Origin: Cladorrhinum sp. PSN259
Taxonomy: Eukaryota > Ascomycota > Sordariomycetes > Sordariales > Podosporaceae
Length of the DNA: 64,000 nucleotides
NCBI GenBank assembly: GCA_033725935.1
Contig: MU867132.1
Coordinates: 1 to 64,000 of the forward strand
Direction of reading: 5' to 3'
A program made the position numbers and the translations under genes. A model generated the notes under the pieces. That model worked only from the letters and a program-made list of their open reading frames with translations. It had not been told where the DNA came from and did not search any database. Positions within the stretch are counted from its first letter, which is position 1. Every line of letters starts with the position of its first letter. Positions 24,701 through 36,455 of the stretch are shown here, piece after piece.

Positions 24701-27123
24701 CTGAAAATGGTCTCGAGGTCGACGGTCTTTCTCACACCCAAAGCCGTCAAAAACTTCTCTTTGATATTTGCGCAGCCTTCCAAAATGGGGAGATCGTCGA
24801 ACAACTTTACAGTGGGGAAGAAGGATTCGGCTGGCTTTTTCAGCCCCATCTTGGTTGGCATGACTGTGATATGCTTGAGTGCCGACACCACCGATGACTT
24901 GGAAGATTCACTCAGATTGTCCCAATTCTTCGACAGGACGGCGAGAATTTGCAATGAAAACTTGGGCGACTTGGCCAGATTGAGTTCGTCACCTTTGCTG
25001 GGTCCAGACTCAATCAAGAACCGGAGCCATGGCACAATACCCAACGGGGTCCAACCAAGCGCCCCAAGTCGCACTTCTGGAATGCTAGCCGAGAACACAT
25101 GTGGCAGAGTATCTGGCGGTACCGGGAGGGTGGCGGGAATCTTGTTGCTATGGTAGTACTTGATCGAGCCCAGAGCAATGATATCACCGGATTCTCCGCC
25201 TTCGCTGACAGTAGCAACCGTGACATCAAGAAGCCGCTGAATGCTTGGGCGATCAAGCTCGGCGTTGGCGGCCTGGGTGGACGCCCACTGGATAAAGCTG
25301 CGAAGTTGCTCCTTATCAAGTGCCTTGGCCGCGAGTTCTCCACAAATATCATCGACAGTAATGTCCTTGATCAAATCAAAATCGATGAGTTTCCTGATGA
25401 AAGGGTCATCCTTCATCTGATCCAGCACCACCGGAATGCCGGCCACGAATTTGCCGACCTCGGCAGATGAAAGGCGGACTTTACCAGTCGGCAGAACGCC
25501 GCCTGAGGAGTACACCTCGATGGAAGGACGCCCCCACGAAGTCCAGAACGCCTCCTCGATATAGCTGGAGACCTTGGAGCTAGGGGTAGAGTCCTGGAAG
25601 GTGTATGTTTTGAGGATATGGAGAGCTTCAGGGATATACTTTTCCACAGCTGCCGCCAAGATGGTTGATCCCTTCTTTTTACTGTGTTCCGCCGACAGCC
25701 GCTTGACTTTCTCGTCCAGGTCTGCCATCTCATTGATGAAGGCCAGCCGCGCCATAATACCCGCAACGCGGAGCATTTCAATATTCCAGGTGCGTACCCA
25801 TCGAGCATTTAGGTCGATAGCCTCGCGCTCTACGGTTGGAATGACTGAAGGTGCGGATATGTGCATACCCGCACCGGTGGTCTGGGTGGTCGGAAACCCG
25901 ATGAAGATGCGGCCACCCGGTTTCTTGCTGGGAAGAACTGAAGCAAAAATATCGGCTACCTTGGCAGCTTGAGACGAAGAGGACGCCTCGGAAGCCATCG
26001 CTTCATCGTAAGATGAGGTCAGAATTGCAATTTTTGTAACCTTTGGTGGAGGTTTCTTGGTCGCGCGCTCTAGTTCTGTTGCAAAGGATGGCGATATTTT
26101 GGTTGCGATTTTCGCAGTTGTCACACGGAGGAATATGCTGGATGTTGATGTTGCGGTAAGGTCCTCTGATATTGCATCTTGAATGGCCTTTTCCTCCTTT
26201 GCAGCTTTACCCAGAAGTCCCGAGCTAGTTGATGCTGACGTGAGCCTTGTAAAGAAACTCCTCAGAGATGGAGCCTCAGTGGCTTCATTCATCTGCCTAG
26301 TAGATGCTGCTTGTGGTTTCCAGCCAATAACATTCATGAAGGTGCCATCTATTTGGGTGCTTGTTCGGTCCGCTGTAGAGAGGTTCATAAACCCGTCCTG
26401 CGTTCTCGTGTCAAGATCTCGCGGAATAGCAATATCCAAGCTTGGCGAGGCCTTCTTCTTCAACGCTAAAATCCTCCAGTCATCTATCCAGAACTCTATG
26501 TTTTGTAGAGCGACAAATGTCAAACTGGTCGCAAGAAACTGGCTGACAGAGAGCAGATTTGGGATAGGGGTCGTCGTATTTCGATAATCGAGGACGAATG
26601 CGGTATCCGAGCTGGCTTCCGTTGGTGGAATCTGCAGCTTCCTTGTGAATAGAGCGTTTCCCTTCCAGTAGAATGCCATGGCCTCGTTGCCTGAGCTGAC
26701 GAAGGGTTCCTCGCAGTCAGCAAAGACGCTGTAGAAGCCCACACCGAAGGCACCAATCTTTGTCTCATCCGGGTTACCCTCTGCAATCCTCTTCAGCCTC
26801 CCCCAGTCCGTCTTGGTAAATGGCTGGCCATTGTTTTGTACAACAAGTCGTCGTAATGTGTGATGTGTAAGGGCATGCTTGAGAAGATCGGACGGGTTCG
26901 TTGTTGCGGGAAGAGGGACTTGAGTCGAAGGTAAGGTTTCAAACTTGACCTTGACGGTGGTTGCCTGGGCGTCGGCGGCATTCTGGATGAGTTCTCGTAA
27001 GGTCGTCCATTCTCCAGAATATCGTGCCAGCACCTTGTCAATGAGGGCGCGGGTGTCGACTGTGACGGCTTCTTCATCCTCGCCATCTTTCAGCGCAGCG
27101 GCGCGAAGCCGTGCGTAATCCAT
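21701..27123 (-). CDS. Sacsin-like GHKL ATPase protein (DUF3684 type) with C-terminal HExxH motif
   Basis: This is a giant protein of 1,785 residues in two exons (27123-21980 and 21914-21701). The N-terminus is an Hsp90/histidine-kinase-type ATPase as in the sacsin repeat: ELIQNAADA at about residues 43-51 is the N-box, and DETKIGAFGVGFYSVF at about 115-130 is the G1 box and ATP lid. The next 1,200 residues match no domain I can name with certainty but resemble the fungal DUF3684 family. A coiled, Glu/Arg-rich helix (EERRKALEAEQNQIRERN) and a Pro/Asp linker follow. At 1697-1707 the sequence HELAHNIVQTH has the HExxHxxxxxH spacing of zinc proteases, and the intron lies just after it. The last 70 residues are low-complexity Ser/Gly/Pro. 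Function is unknown; sacsins are linked to protein folding. Confidence 0.8.
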
Positions 27124-28136
27124 GATGCTGTTTAAATGCCTATTGGGAAGGTACTGGGAATCGGGTAGGATGAGGGATCTCGAGCCTGGATGATTTATTG
27201 ATTAACAAGTGGCAAGGTCAAGACTGGGCTGCACAGGAGAGTGGACCGGAAGCTAGCAAGAAAAAGAGAAGATAATAGAAGTTGATAGCAAGTTATTCGT
27301 CAGGACGTATCGCGGCTTGTCGAGGGGCAACTTTTGTACAGCCTCGGCCGCGTAACCGCCACAAGTGATCGGGAAAGGGACTCGAGATGATTACCTTGCC
27401 AAGAGAATTGTTTAGCCTGTGAGATGATTTATTATTGCTGTTTTGTCTATTATTGTAAAATGTTCGTTCTAGAATATGCAAAGATTATGGCTTCCTCTCG
27501 TCCCAAGATGATAGATGTAAGTGCATCCTCGAGGCTGAAGCTGTGACGTTGTGTTTCAGCGGTCGGGAGCGTTGGTGACAGGGGTAACAGGGATCATGCG
27601 GCACTCCACGCGTGACAGCTCCAGGCCCAAGTGGATTACGCTAGTGTTTAAAAGGCTTGGCATATAAACTCCGCACATTTCTTCATATGGGCTTATTCCG
27701 GTGTTTACCCCCTGATTTGCTTATATCCAAGTAAACATCAAGTGTATGCCCTTTTCTCTGTATTAGATAATCGACCAACAACTACACGAATCATATGTCT
27801 AAATCCAGCTGTTGTCCAGGAATGGGGTTACAGTGCATGCCATGGTGTCATTGGAGCACCCCACACCATCCCACCTTCGCAACCTTTTGAACCTCGAAGC
27901 TGAGGAAGCCGTTATCTCTGGGCACCTGATTGTCAATCGTTCCGTCTCCGTACATCTGATTATAAATTCTCAAAGGTCTCAACCCACCGGTGGGATTAAG
28001 GCCCCCTGGCGGGACAGTTAGTCGGGCCAGGGCAATAAGTCCATAAAAAGGGACGCATTTGCGCACCAGAATGGTAGATTTGAGAATACAACCAACCTTT
28101 TCCACCGTACTGTTGAACGTGATTTCGGACACAATC
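27124..28136. promoter_or_regulatory. Divergent upstream region, sacsin-like gene and reductase
   Basis: About 1 kb between two divergent start codons. It should hold both promoters. The only ORFs are short. I see no RNA gene or repeat. Confidence 0.5.
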
Positions 28137-28847
28137 ATGTCACCAAAACCAACCCTAATCCTCGGCGCAACCGGCCCATCAGGTATCTGTCTCCTCCGGG
28201 AGCTCCTCCACCGAAACCACCCTCTCATCGCTTTCATCCGCCCACAATCTGTCTCCAAGATCCCTGAAGACCTCGTCTCGAATCCCTTACTCCAAATTGT
28301 CCAAGGCAAACTCGACGATGATGAGTCCCTCTCGCCAGCAATCGCCCAATGCGGTGCCATCATCTCCCTGGTTGGTCCTGGCCAGTCTGCCATGTCCTCC
28401 AAGGCGCCCTTGCCTTACCCAGAATATTATGAGCACCATATCCTCCCGCTCATGAAGAAACATGGAGTGAAGCGCATCGCTGCTATGTCTACCATTTCTG
28501 TTTACGTTGATGAGGACGTGTCCAAGTTTATCCGGTGGTTGATGGTCACGGGTGTGAGCTATGGTTTTCCTGCTGCGTATAACACCATGCTTGAGATCGC
28601 AAAGGTGTTCAGGGAGGAGAAGGTTGAAGAGATTGAGTGGACAATATTTAGGCTGCCAATGTTGCTGGGCGGGAGCGATGAGTATGCGTGGAAGGCTGAC
28701 AGGGAGAGAGGCGAGGCACTAGCTGGGCCGGTCAGCAGTCTCTGGAGTGGTAAATTGAACCGGTCGCTTCTAGGGAAGTGGTTGGTTGATTGGGTTGAAA
28801 AGAGCCAAGGTAAGTGGGTTAGGGAATTGCCTGCTATTAGCAGCTAA
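28137..28847 (+). CDS. NAD(P)-binding Rossmann-fold protein, NmrA/atypical SDR type
   Basis: The protein has 236 residues without an intron. It starts MSPKPTLILGATGPSGICLL, a GxxGxxG dinucleotide-binding loop after the first strand. A segment around residues 75-85 (GAIISLVGPGQ) fits the fourth strand, and PYPEYYEHHILPLMKKHGVKRIAAMSTISVY fits the atypical SDR core. The YxxxK site of classical SDRs is not present in standard form, so this may be a redox sensor or reductase of the NmrA group. An in-frame start at 28059 is not an ATG-supported alternative with conserved sequence, so I used 28137. Neighbours give no pathway clue. Confidence 0.72.
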   Translation: MSPKPTLILGATGPSGICLLRELLHRNHPLIAFIRPQSVSKIPEDLVSNPLLQIVQGKLDDDESLSPAIAQCGAIISLVGPGQSAMSSKAPLPYPEYYEHHILPLMKKHGVKRIAAMSTISVYVDEDVSKFIRWLMVTGVSYGFPAAYNTMLEIAKVFREEKVEEIEWTIFRLPMLLGGSDEYAWKADRERGEALAGPVSSLWSGKLNRSLLGKWLVDWVEKSQGKWVRELPAISS

Positions 28848-29618
28848 TGTTCACCGGTGGTGTTCGTGGTTGGCTTTGCTCATTGGGTTGAGGAGTGATA
28901 GTGCACTCAATGAGAAGGTCTGAAAAGTTAGAGAAGAGACGACGGGACCTTGATGGCCGGGGGTATGTATATTACTTCCCACACGCAGTTTTCCAACCAA
29001 TACCGATACCCACACAGACAAAGGAATACGTGTGTGGTGTAGCGGCAAGGGCCACTGCTGCTTTCTGAAAAGACCATCTTCTCCCACAGGGCTGAGGGGG
29101 TCTGCGAAAGCCTGAGGACCCCTCGAGCTCGAATCAAGTTCGAATCAGTCGACGGACAGCGTGAAAACCCATGAGAGGGTTTTTCGGACCCGGGTACCAG
29201 AAGGTAGTCGGGTAGCTTTTTGACATTTTCTTTCATTCTATCTTCGTTCTGCTTTACTTTTTGATGGGGTACGCAGCTTTAAACGAACGAATGCCATGGT
29301 ATTCCCTTCTGCAGTCGAGCAAGACGTCTCCTGTTCAGCAAAAGCTACTTAAATAAGAGACTTCAAGAGAGATAATCACAACCTCTACTTCCCAAATTAC
29401 CCACCTCCATCTTCCTCAAGGATGCTAATTGATACCAGTGTTACAACGTGGCAACTTTACCCCTAAAGACTATTTCCAGCCTAGCAGTTTGTTTTTCCTG
29501 AAACGATTACCTCCCGGCAGTTAGAATGTCTAAGATGGGAAATTTTCCCCTCGAATACCTTGAGTACACAACCCCACCCCAGTCTTTCTCCTTTCTCAGC
29601 TTCCATCCCTTCACTTCT
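28848..29618. other. Convergent gap between reductase and secreted-protein gene
   Basis: About 770 bases that should contain both 3' UTRs. Minus-strand ORFs of up to about 100 residues here have no recognisable composition or domain and are probably chance. Confidence 0.5.
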
Positions 29619-30285
29619 TTAGTCACGTCCAATGACCTGCGAAGGCCACAAAAAAGTATCAACGGGGGCACACTTGACCTCGCGGTCCTTGTATACCTCT
29701 CCCTCCTGCCAGTCTTCATTCTCGGTCGTCTCGTCCGTGCACTGGAGGGCTACCTGCGTCTCGCCCTTGACAAGGAAATTGGCACTAACAAACATAAATT
29801 ATGTCAGTTCTCCGTTCTTTATCACGAATCATTATAAGAGATGGGGAGATATCAGCTTACCTATGTCCCTCCCCTTCGGTACAAAGCACAACCTCCTCAA
29901 CCACCAACTTTCCTGCCTCCCTATCATACCCAAACTTTACGTTTGCGCCTTCGGGTGCGCCCTCCGACAAGGTACAAGTATACGTCTCCGCTCCATCAAA
30001 CCCAACAGTGCTGGCAGCGATGCAATCAGCTGTGTAGGAAACAACAGTGCTGGATAGTGTGAATCCGACGTATCCCCAGCTGCTCTGTTCAGATTCAGGG
30101 GTGGTGGTCACGTAGGAGGCAGAGTAGGACAGGTCGTCGACCGTCCATTGGAGGTCGAGGACGCGGTTCCAGCAGGACTCCTCTTCGAATAGGGGAGTTG
30201 AGTCTTGCCGGGTGACGATGACGGGGCTGGCCCGGGCGGTAAGGGAGAAGAGGAGGGTTGAGAGGAGAGTGCGAGTGGTCAACAT
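29619..30285 (-). CDS. Small secreted cysteine-containing protein (AA1-like)
   Basis: Two exons (30285-29861 and 29784-29619) encode 196 residues. An N-terminal signal peptide is clear: MLTTRTLLSTLLFSLTARAS with a likely cleavage after ARA or ARAS. The mature part has six cysteines, in ESCW, TADC, YTC, VLCT, LQCT and VKCAP, and alternating hydrophobic strands (SSWGYVGFTLSSTVVSYT). That pattern and the length suggest the Alt a 1-like (AA1) beta-barrel family of secreted fungal proteins, but I cannot confirm the family by eye. The intron (29785-29860) begins GTAAGC and ends TTAG. Unspliced, the protein would stop after GEGHR and lose two cysteines. It could be an apoplastic protein, but no role is assigned. 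Confidence 0.72.
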
Positions 30286-32288
30286 GGTGAGATGTCTGGA
30301 TCTTCGATGCGTGTATTTGAAGATTTTCTGAGTAAGGAAAGGAGGGTGAGGTGAGAAATAAAAAGAAGGTGTGGATTGAGATGAAGAGACAAAGATATTG
30401 AAGTGATCGCGGCTTGATATTAAATACTTTCGATACTGTGACCCACCGCGCAGATATTCCCTGAGTCCGTGTTAGGTAAGGTAGTATATGCTTCTATTTC
30501 CAGCACCTGGTTAAAATTGCCGAACATCTTCTTCGCATCCCAAAGCGAGTATTCCTCCCTGAATGAGAGATGCAACTAAGGTATGTTGAGCGGACTGACC
30601 CAAAGATTTACTATTCCTGTCGTAGAACAAATCCCAAGATATACCACGTGTGGCTCTTCAAGCTATTCTTGGAGTATCCCCAAACCCATCACACTGCCAT
30701 TTTAGCTAACCATGGTCTGATAATACTTCCAAGACATCCAAATTGTGCTGGTACCGAGGACCTGGTCTCCATCGTATCCAACGGTGCACCCATGCCGCCC
30801 TCTGCTGTTCCGATGCTAGTCTACCGGCAGAAACTTATATACCCGGAGAAGCTTGATCCGTAGTGTAACCCCCCATATGCAGGACCCAGATATCGCACCA
30901 GGTAAAAGAGGTTGGTATGCTGGAAATAGAAGTTTCGTTGCAAGATCAATATATTTCCTTGCAATACTCAACGCGAAATCCATGATGATGAAGCTTATGG
31001 TTGAGCTTTGCCAATTGTTCGTGTATTCCCGGCCTAGTCGTCCACAAGTAATGATTAAACTTGGAAGAAGCCCAAAGGTGCGAAAAACCAGATGCAATAA
31101 TAAAGCATTTATTTCAACAAGCGAGGTCTGTGGCCATTTGACCCATCAGTGACCATCTGTCACATTTGAGCCCTCAGTGTGCTAGTAAAGGTGGTGTAAT
31201 CGCAAAGAGCGCGATCGGTGTAGTCAAGCAGAAAACAAGAACTGACACATATCCTCTCATGGTAAACACGAGAAAATTTCTAGTCATGAAGCAATTGAAT
31301 AGCAAAATCTCCCAGGCGTGATAGTGGATTGGGTGATAATGGTTGTAATCACTCCGTCCAATGAAGGCTTGTTGGACGTGATATAGAAACTCACCGTCAA
31401 TATTTGCAAATCTGCCAAGAGCAGCTGGGCTAGTTATGATGTCGATGGAAACCAGTCGCTGGCACAGATGGTAATAGAGCCTCACGGTGACTGTGTATGC
31501 AGGTTCAGGGCTTCTCTTGGTAGTTCGGCCACACTGGCGAGCAGAGACACAGGCTTGAATCGATTCGTGAACATTCTGAGAATTCCGGCTTTTCATCGTC
31601 GGAGGGCAAGGATCCATACAAATTAGAATGATCATCCGAATATTTCATAGTCTCTTCCCGGAGCCGCAGGAAGGCTCTTGTCCCTTCTCAGTTGATGAAA
31701 GGCATGTTGATGCCAAAGATTCCCAAGAGACAACCCGGAATAGGCCATGTGTTCAACTGGCATCGTCTGTCGGCTGTCGGCTGGGTATCCAACTCATCCG
31801 TTGAGCAATGCCTGCCGAGTCGAGCATCCTGCTCAAAGAATATTCCTGCTGGTTCAAGTTATTTTGAGGGGCGAGGAGGAACGCCTGGCTAAAGTTTTGT
31901 GATCTGGCAGATGGTGGCAGCTTTGTAATTTTGTGTGGACATAACCTTTCAGTCGGATTCAAAGAAAGTAAGTTGCCGCGGAGCTATGTGCTCTTGTAAA
32001 GTTCAGCCGGAGTACTGGTGGGCTGTGAATGATGCTCGGCCATTGTTGATGTCTGGCGCTGGGAGGGAGATCAGCGATAGCAAGGGTGCAGGTTGCCAAG
32101 ACGGGCGAAATCGATCTGCTGTGGAACACACCAACAGAAAGGGAAGGAAAGGCCCACATTATTTTCTAACTCCCCACTTGAGCAGAGCTCTCCTGCTGCT
32201 TGCGATGAGCAATCGCATCCATGTCGCATGACGAGCAGTCGGTGATGGACCCTCTCTGACTTCTGAAAACACCAACAATGTGATAACA
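30286..32288. other. Two-kilobase region without a supported gene
   Basis: Upstream regions of the secreted-protein gene (left) and the leucyl-tRNA synthetase (right) must lie here. The longest frames, about 31174-31635 minus and 30853-31152 plus, show no domain, no splice-consistent extension and unusual composition. I see no transposon ends and no tRNA. It is the emptiest stretch of the window. Confidence 0.5.
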
Positions 32289-35253
32289 ATGCCACTGGTA
32301 TACGGGAGGTCAATTGGCCGCTCTCTGCCCCAGTTGGGCTCGCTATGCCCCAAACGGCCATGCTACAACTTTAACCGAGCATTATTGAATACGTCACGAA
32401 GCTTCACCTTCACAGCCCTGAGATGCTACGCGGATGCGAAACTGGACCTACCTGCCCTTGATCTCAAATGGAGACAGAAATGGGCTTCCATACCCAGGGA
32501 ATCCATCTCCGACGGCAGTGAGAGAAAGGGCAAATATGTCCTTCCCATGTTCCCCTACCCCTCCGGATACCTGCATCTTGGACATCTCCGGGTGTACACC
32601 ATTGCCGATGTTGTCGCAAGATTCCACTCTCTTCAAGGCCACGATGTGATGCTCCCTATGGGTTGGGACGCCTTTGGCCTTCCTGCCGAGAACGCCGCTA
32701 TAGCACGGGGCATTAACCCAGCTACTTGGACCAAAAGCAACATTAACAAGATGAAGGAGCAACTGGACATGATGAACGGGTCTTGGGACTGGTCTCGCGT
32801 ACGTAAAATTCTGGCGGAAAAAATGCCAAAGTCAAGCCAGCAGCTGACTCTCATTCTCTTACTAGGAGCTGGCAACCTGCGATCCGACTTTCTACAAGCA
32901 CACTCAAAAGATTTTCCTCCTCCTTCACGAAAAGGGCCTTGCCTACCAGACCGAAGCCGAGGTCAACTATGATCCCGTCGACAAAACGGTGCTTGCAAAC
33001 GAACAAGTGGATGCAAACGGACGCTCCTGGCGGTCCGGCGCCAAAGTAGAAAAGAGGAAACTGAAGCAGTGGTTCTTGCGTATCTCTGAGTTTCGAGAAT
33101 CCCTCTTGAACGACTTGGAAACGCTCGTCAAGGATGAGGCATGGCCTGAGAGGGTCTTGACTATGCAAAAGAACTGGTTGGGCAAGTCTACTGGCGCAAC
33201 TATCAAGTTTCCGATTATGGCTTTCAAACATGATATGCATGTCGCCATTGAGGTCTTCACCAGCCGGCCGGATACTCTTTATGGAGTTCAATATCTGGCA
33301 CTTGCTTCAACTCATCCTGCCGTTGCGCAATTGGCAAAGAATGATCCTCAGCTTCAGGCTTTTCTTAATACTCTACCCGGTTTACCCCCTGACTCCAAGG
33401 TTGGATACTTACTTCCTCATATTCGGGCCATCAATCCTTTGGCATACGACGAAAAAACTCCCATTGCCACAAAACAGTCAATTCCTGTTTATGTCGCTCC
33501 GTACGTACTGGGTGACTACGGTGAGGGAGCAGTCATGGGAGTACCAGGACATGACGTCCGTGATCACTCTTTCTGGAAGCTGCACCAAAAGGATCAGCCG
33601 GTGAGAATGGTCCTTGCCGCTTCAGAAGACGAGTCTACCACGGCTATCCCGAACGAGCCCTTTCTCGACCACGGCGTTATGACCGAAAATAGTGGTCTGT
33701 TTAAGGGCAAGTCCTCCAAAGAAGCCGGCCAATTGATCGTGTCAAAGCTTGAAAAGGCTGGCTTGGCCTCCGCTCTCGATAAATGGCGTTTAAGAGATTG
33801 GCTCATTAGTCGTCAGCGATACTGGGGTACACCGATTCCCATCGTTCACTGCGGCTCTTGCGGAGCTGTGCCAGTTCCCGAGGAGCAACTTCCAGTTGAA
33901 CTCCCGGAGGTTGATCAACACTGGGCCGGCAAAAAGACTGGTAACCCGTTGGAGACTCTTGATGACTGGGTGAATACGGAGTGTCCGAAGTGCCACAGTC
34001 CTGCGAAGCGGGATACGGACACCATGGACACCTTTGTGGATTCGAGCTGGTATTATGCAAGGTTCATTGATCCTCAAAATACCGAGGCCCCCTTTTCCGC
34101 CGACAAGGCAAAGAACAAGCTGCCAGTTGATCTTTATATCGGCGGCATTGAGCATGCTATTTTGCATCTACTTTATGCACGGTTTATTTACAAGTTCCTC
34201 ATGACCTCGTCACTTGTCTCACCCGAGGGAGAGGCTTCAGTTGAGGTTCAGGAGGTTCATGAACCATTCAAACAGTTGATTACCCAGGGAATGGTCCACG
34301 GAAAGACGTACACCAACCCGGCAACTGGTCTGTTCTTGAAGCCTGACGAGGTCGATCTCACGGATCCTCTGAAACCGAAGGTTGTAGCGACGGGGGAGAC
34401 GGCTCTCATATCATATGAGAAGATGTCAAAGTCGAAGTATAATGGCGTTGATCCAACTGGTGTTATCAACCAGCACGGAGCGGATGCCACAAGAGCGCAT
34501 ATGCTTTTCCAGGCGCCCGTTAGTGAGATTTTGGACTGGGATGAGGATAAGATTGTTGGTGTTACGAGGTGGTTGGGGCGGTTGTGGGACTTGGTGCATA
34601 AGCTAGGTTCTACCACGCAAGAGATCGCAAAGACGCCAAAGGAGTACTTTGAGGAGTCGGCGAAGAAGCTGGGCTCTATGAGTGCCGAGGAATTCGCGAA
34701 GTGGGATGCAGATGCTGCTGTGTGGAGGGAGGTGCAAAAGACTGTTGGTTCTGTTACGGCGAGTTACGAAAAGGTGTATGCCCTAAATACGGTTGTGAGC
34801 GATTTGATGAGTCTGTCGAATGTTATTTTGGCGGAGAAAGATAGGGGCGCAAGCGAGTTTGTGTTGAGAAATGCAGTGTCTAGTTTGGTTAAGATGATGG
34901 CGCCTATTACTCCTGCAGTTGCTGAGGAGTGCTGGAGTGTCTTGCAAGGGCCTGATTCCGATGGATCGATATTCAAGGGTGTTAGTTTTCCAGAGGTTGA
35001 CGGAAGTTTGGAGTTGCTCCAGCCCAGAAAGCAGAGTTGTGCGGTACAGATCAACGGGAAGCTGAAGTTTGTGGTTGAGATTCCTAAGCCAATTGGCGGG
35101 TTGAAGGCAGAAGAATTGAGAGATTGGGTTGTTGGTGAGGTTCTAAGGACTGAGGATGGGAAGAAGAAGTTGGAAAACATTGGGGTTGATGTTGGGAAGG
35201 CGCAGAAGGTTATTGTCATTAAGGAGGGAAAGTTGGTAAATTTTGTTGTATGA
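32289..35253 (+). CDS. NAM2: Leucyl-tRNA synthetase, mitochondrial
   Basis: It charges mitochondrial tRNA-Leu. In yeast and Neurospora this enzyme also assists group I intron splicing. Two exons (32289-32798 and 32866-35253, intron starting GTACGT) give 965 residues. A basic N-terminal presequence of about 50 residues (RSIGRSLPQLG, later SRSFTFTALRCYAD) precedes the class I core. The HIGH box is PYPSGYLHLGHLR at about residue 95. The CP1 editing domain spans about 250-440 (TSRPDTLYGVQY). The KMSKS loop EKMSKSKYNGVD is at about 687. The anticodon-binding and C-terminal domains (VQINGKLKFVVEIPK) complete it. It is bacterial-like, as expected of a mitochondrial enzyme. The ATG at 32289 is the first in frame. 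Confidence 0.94.
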
Positions 35254-35338
35254 GTAGACAAAAGGAAAACATGGTTTCAAGTACATGTATGATAGCGTAG
35301 ACACATCTTTTCTTTGGACGGAGGAATAGGTACGGGTT

Positions 35339-36455
35339 TTACATCCTAGATAAAAACACTACCCTCCCGTCACCTTCGCCTTTTACCTGTACTTGCTTTC
35401 CTCCTATTTCTGTTGTTCCGACCACGTGGCTCATCCCGTGGACTTCGTCCCTCCATATCTCTATTGTCCCATACCCGTGGAGTTCTTGAGCCATCTCAAC
35501 TACCCTGACTGCTTGCTCCCACCCTGCCACTTCCAGCGCCATCCGTTTCGGCTTTATTTCTGTAGCAATTTCTAATATCCGCGCATAAAACACGTCTTCA
35601 TCTTTACATCCGTACTCCTCCTCACTGTACTTTTTTAGATGTGGCTCAGGCACGAGAGCAAGTCTCGGCTCAAAGTTCCTGACTGATCTTGTTGTTTCCC
35701 CCGACGAGAACGAGTGCCGAGATATGTAAGGCGGGTTGGCTGTTAGGACGTCTGGGTTTGAAGGGAGCCGGCTCAGAATGGAAGGGGAGAAGATGTCTCC
35801 TTGAATGAAATTGATACTTTCAGGCGGGGTGGCAATAGAAATGCGGGAGAAGTTGTGCAGAAAGTTTTGTTTGGATAGTGAGATGGCTTTTGGGGAGATG
35901 TCTATTCCCGTAACGGAGGAAAATGTGGGATGGGCTTGTGGGAGGGAGGAGGAGGAGGAGGAGGAGGAGGAGGAGGAGGAGAGCAAAAGGAGAGGGATGC
36001 AGCCTGTTCCTGTGCAGAGGTCTATGATTTTGAGACCTTTGTTGGGGGTGGAAGGAGTTTTGGGTAGGAGAGTGGAGAGGTGTAGAGTGAAGGATTCAGT
36101 TTCTTGTCTGAAGCGGGATTGTTTAGTAAACAAATGGTTAAAAAAAAAATAAAGGGGGGGGGGGGGTAGATTACCGAGGGATGAGCACGCCTTTGCGGCA
36201 GATGATTTCTAGATTGCCAAAGGGTTGAGTGCCTAGAACGTATTGGAGGGGCGTTCCGTTGGAGCGTTTCTCTGATAGTTGCCATATTCTCACATTTGGT
36301 GGAATCACTGAAGGGTGGGAGTGGACGTGCTCGCGAATCCAGCGGAGCTCGTTAGAGGTTGACTGTAGGCCCCGGCAGACTGGGAGGAGGAGAGGGGCGA
36401 AGGGTGATATTTGCTGGCGGGCTTGCCAGAAGAGAGAGGGTGGAAGGCGGGGCAT
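35339..36455 (-). CDS. MTQ1: Mitochondrial release-factor glutamine methyltransferase Mtq1 (HemK family)
   Basis: It methylates the Gln of the GGQ loop in the mitochondrial release factor. Exons 36455-36175 and 36107-35339 give 349 residues. The N-terminal helical domain is followed by GTPLQYVLGTQPFGNLEI and VLIPRQETESF, the HemK signature, split by the intron. The SAM site is DLCTGTGCIPLLLL and the catalytic NPPY motif is in TANPPYISRHSF. A run of 12 Ser, encoded by a TCC repeat at about 35945-35985, is inserted between SAM motif I and the acidic motif II (GIDISPKA). The intron holds runs of nine A and 14 G. The start at 36455 is the first ATG after an in-frame region that lacks one. It is convergent with the synthetase gene and divergent from AIM32. 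Confidence 0.9.
35944..35985. repeat. GGA/TCC microsatellite inside MTQ1
   Basis: About 13 tandem GGA units on the plus strand code for poly-Ser on the MTQ1 strand. The repeat keeps frame, so length changes of whole units only alter the Ser run. Confidence 0.9.

Noticed and set aside
31174..31635. 153-residue minus-strand open frame
   Set aside because: Composition is rich in Cys, His and Ile without a domain or signal peptide, and no splice-supported extension. I regard it as chance.
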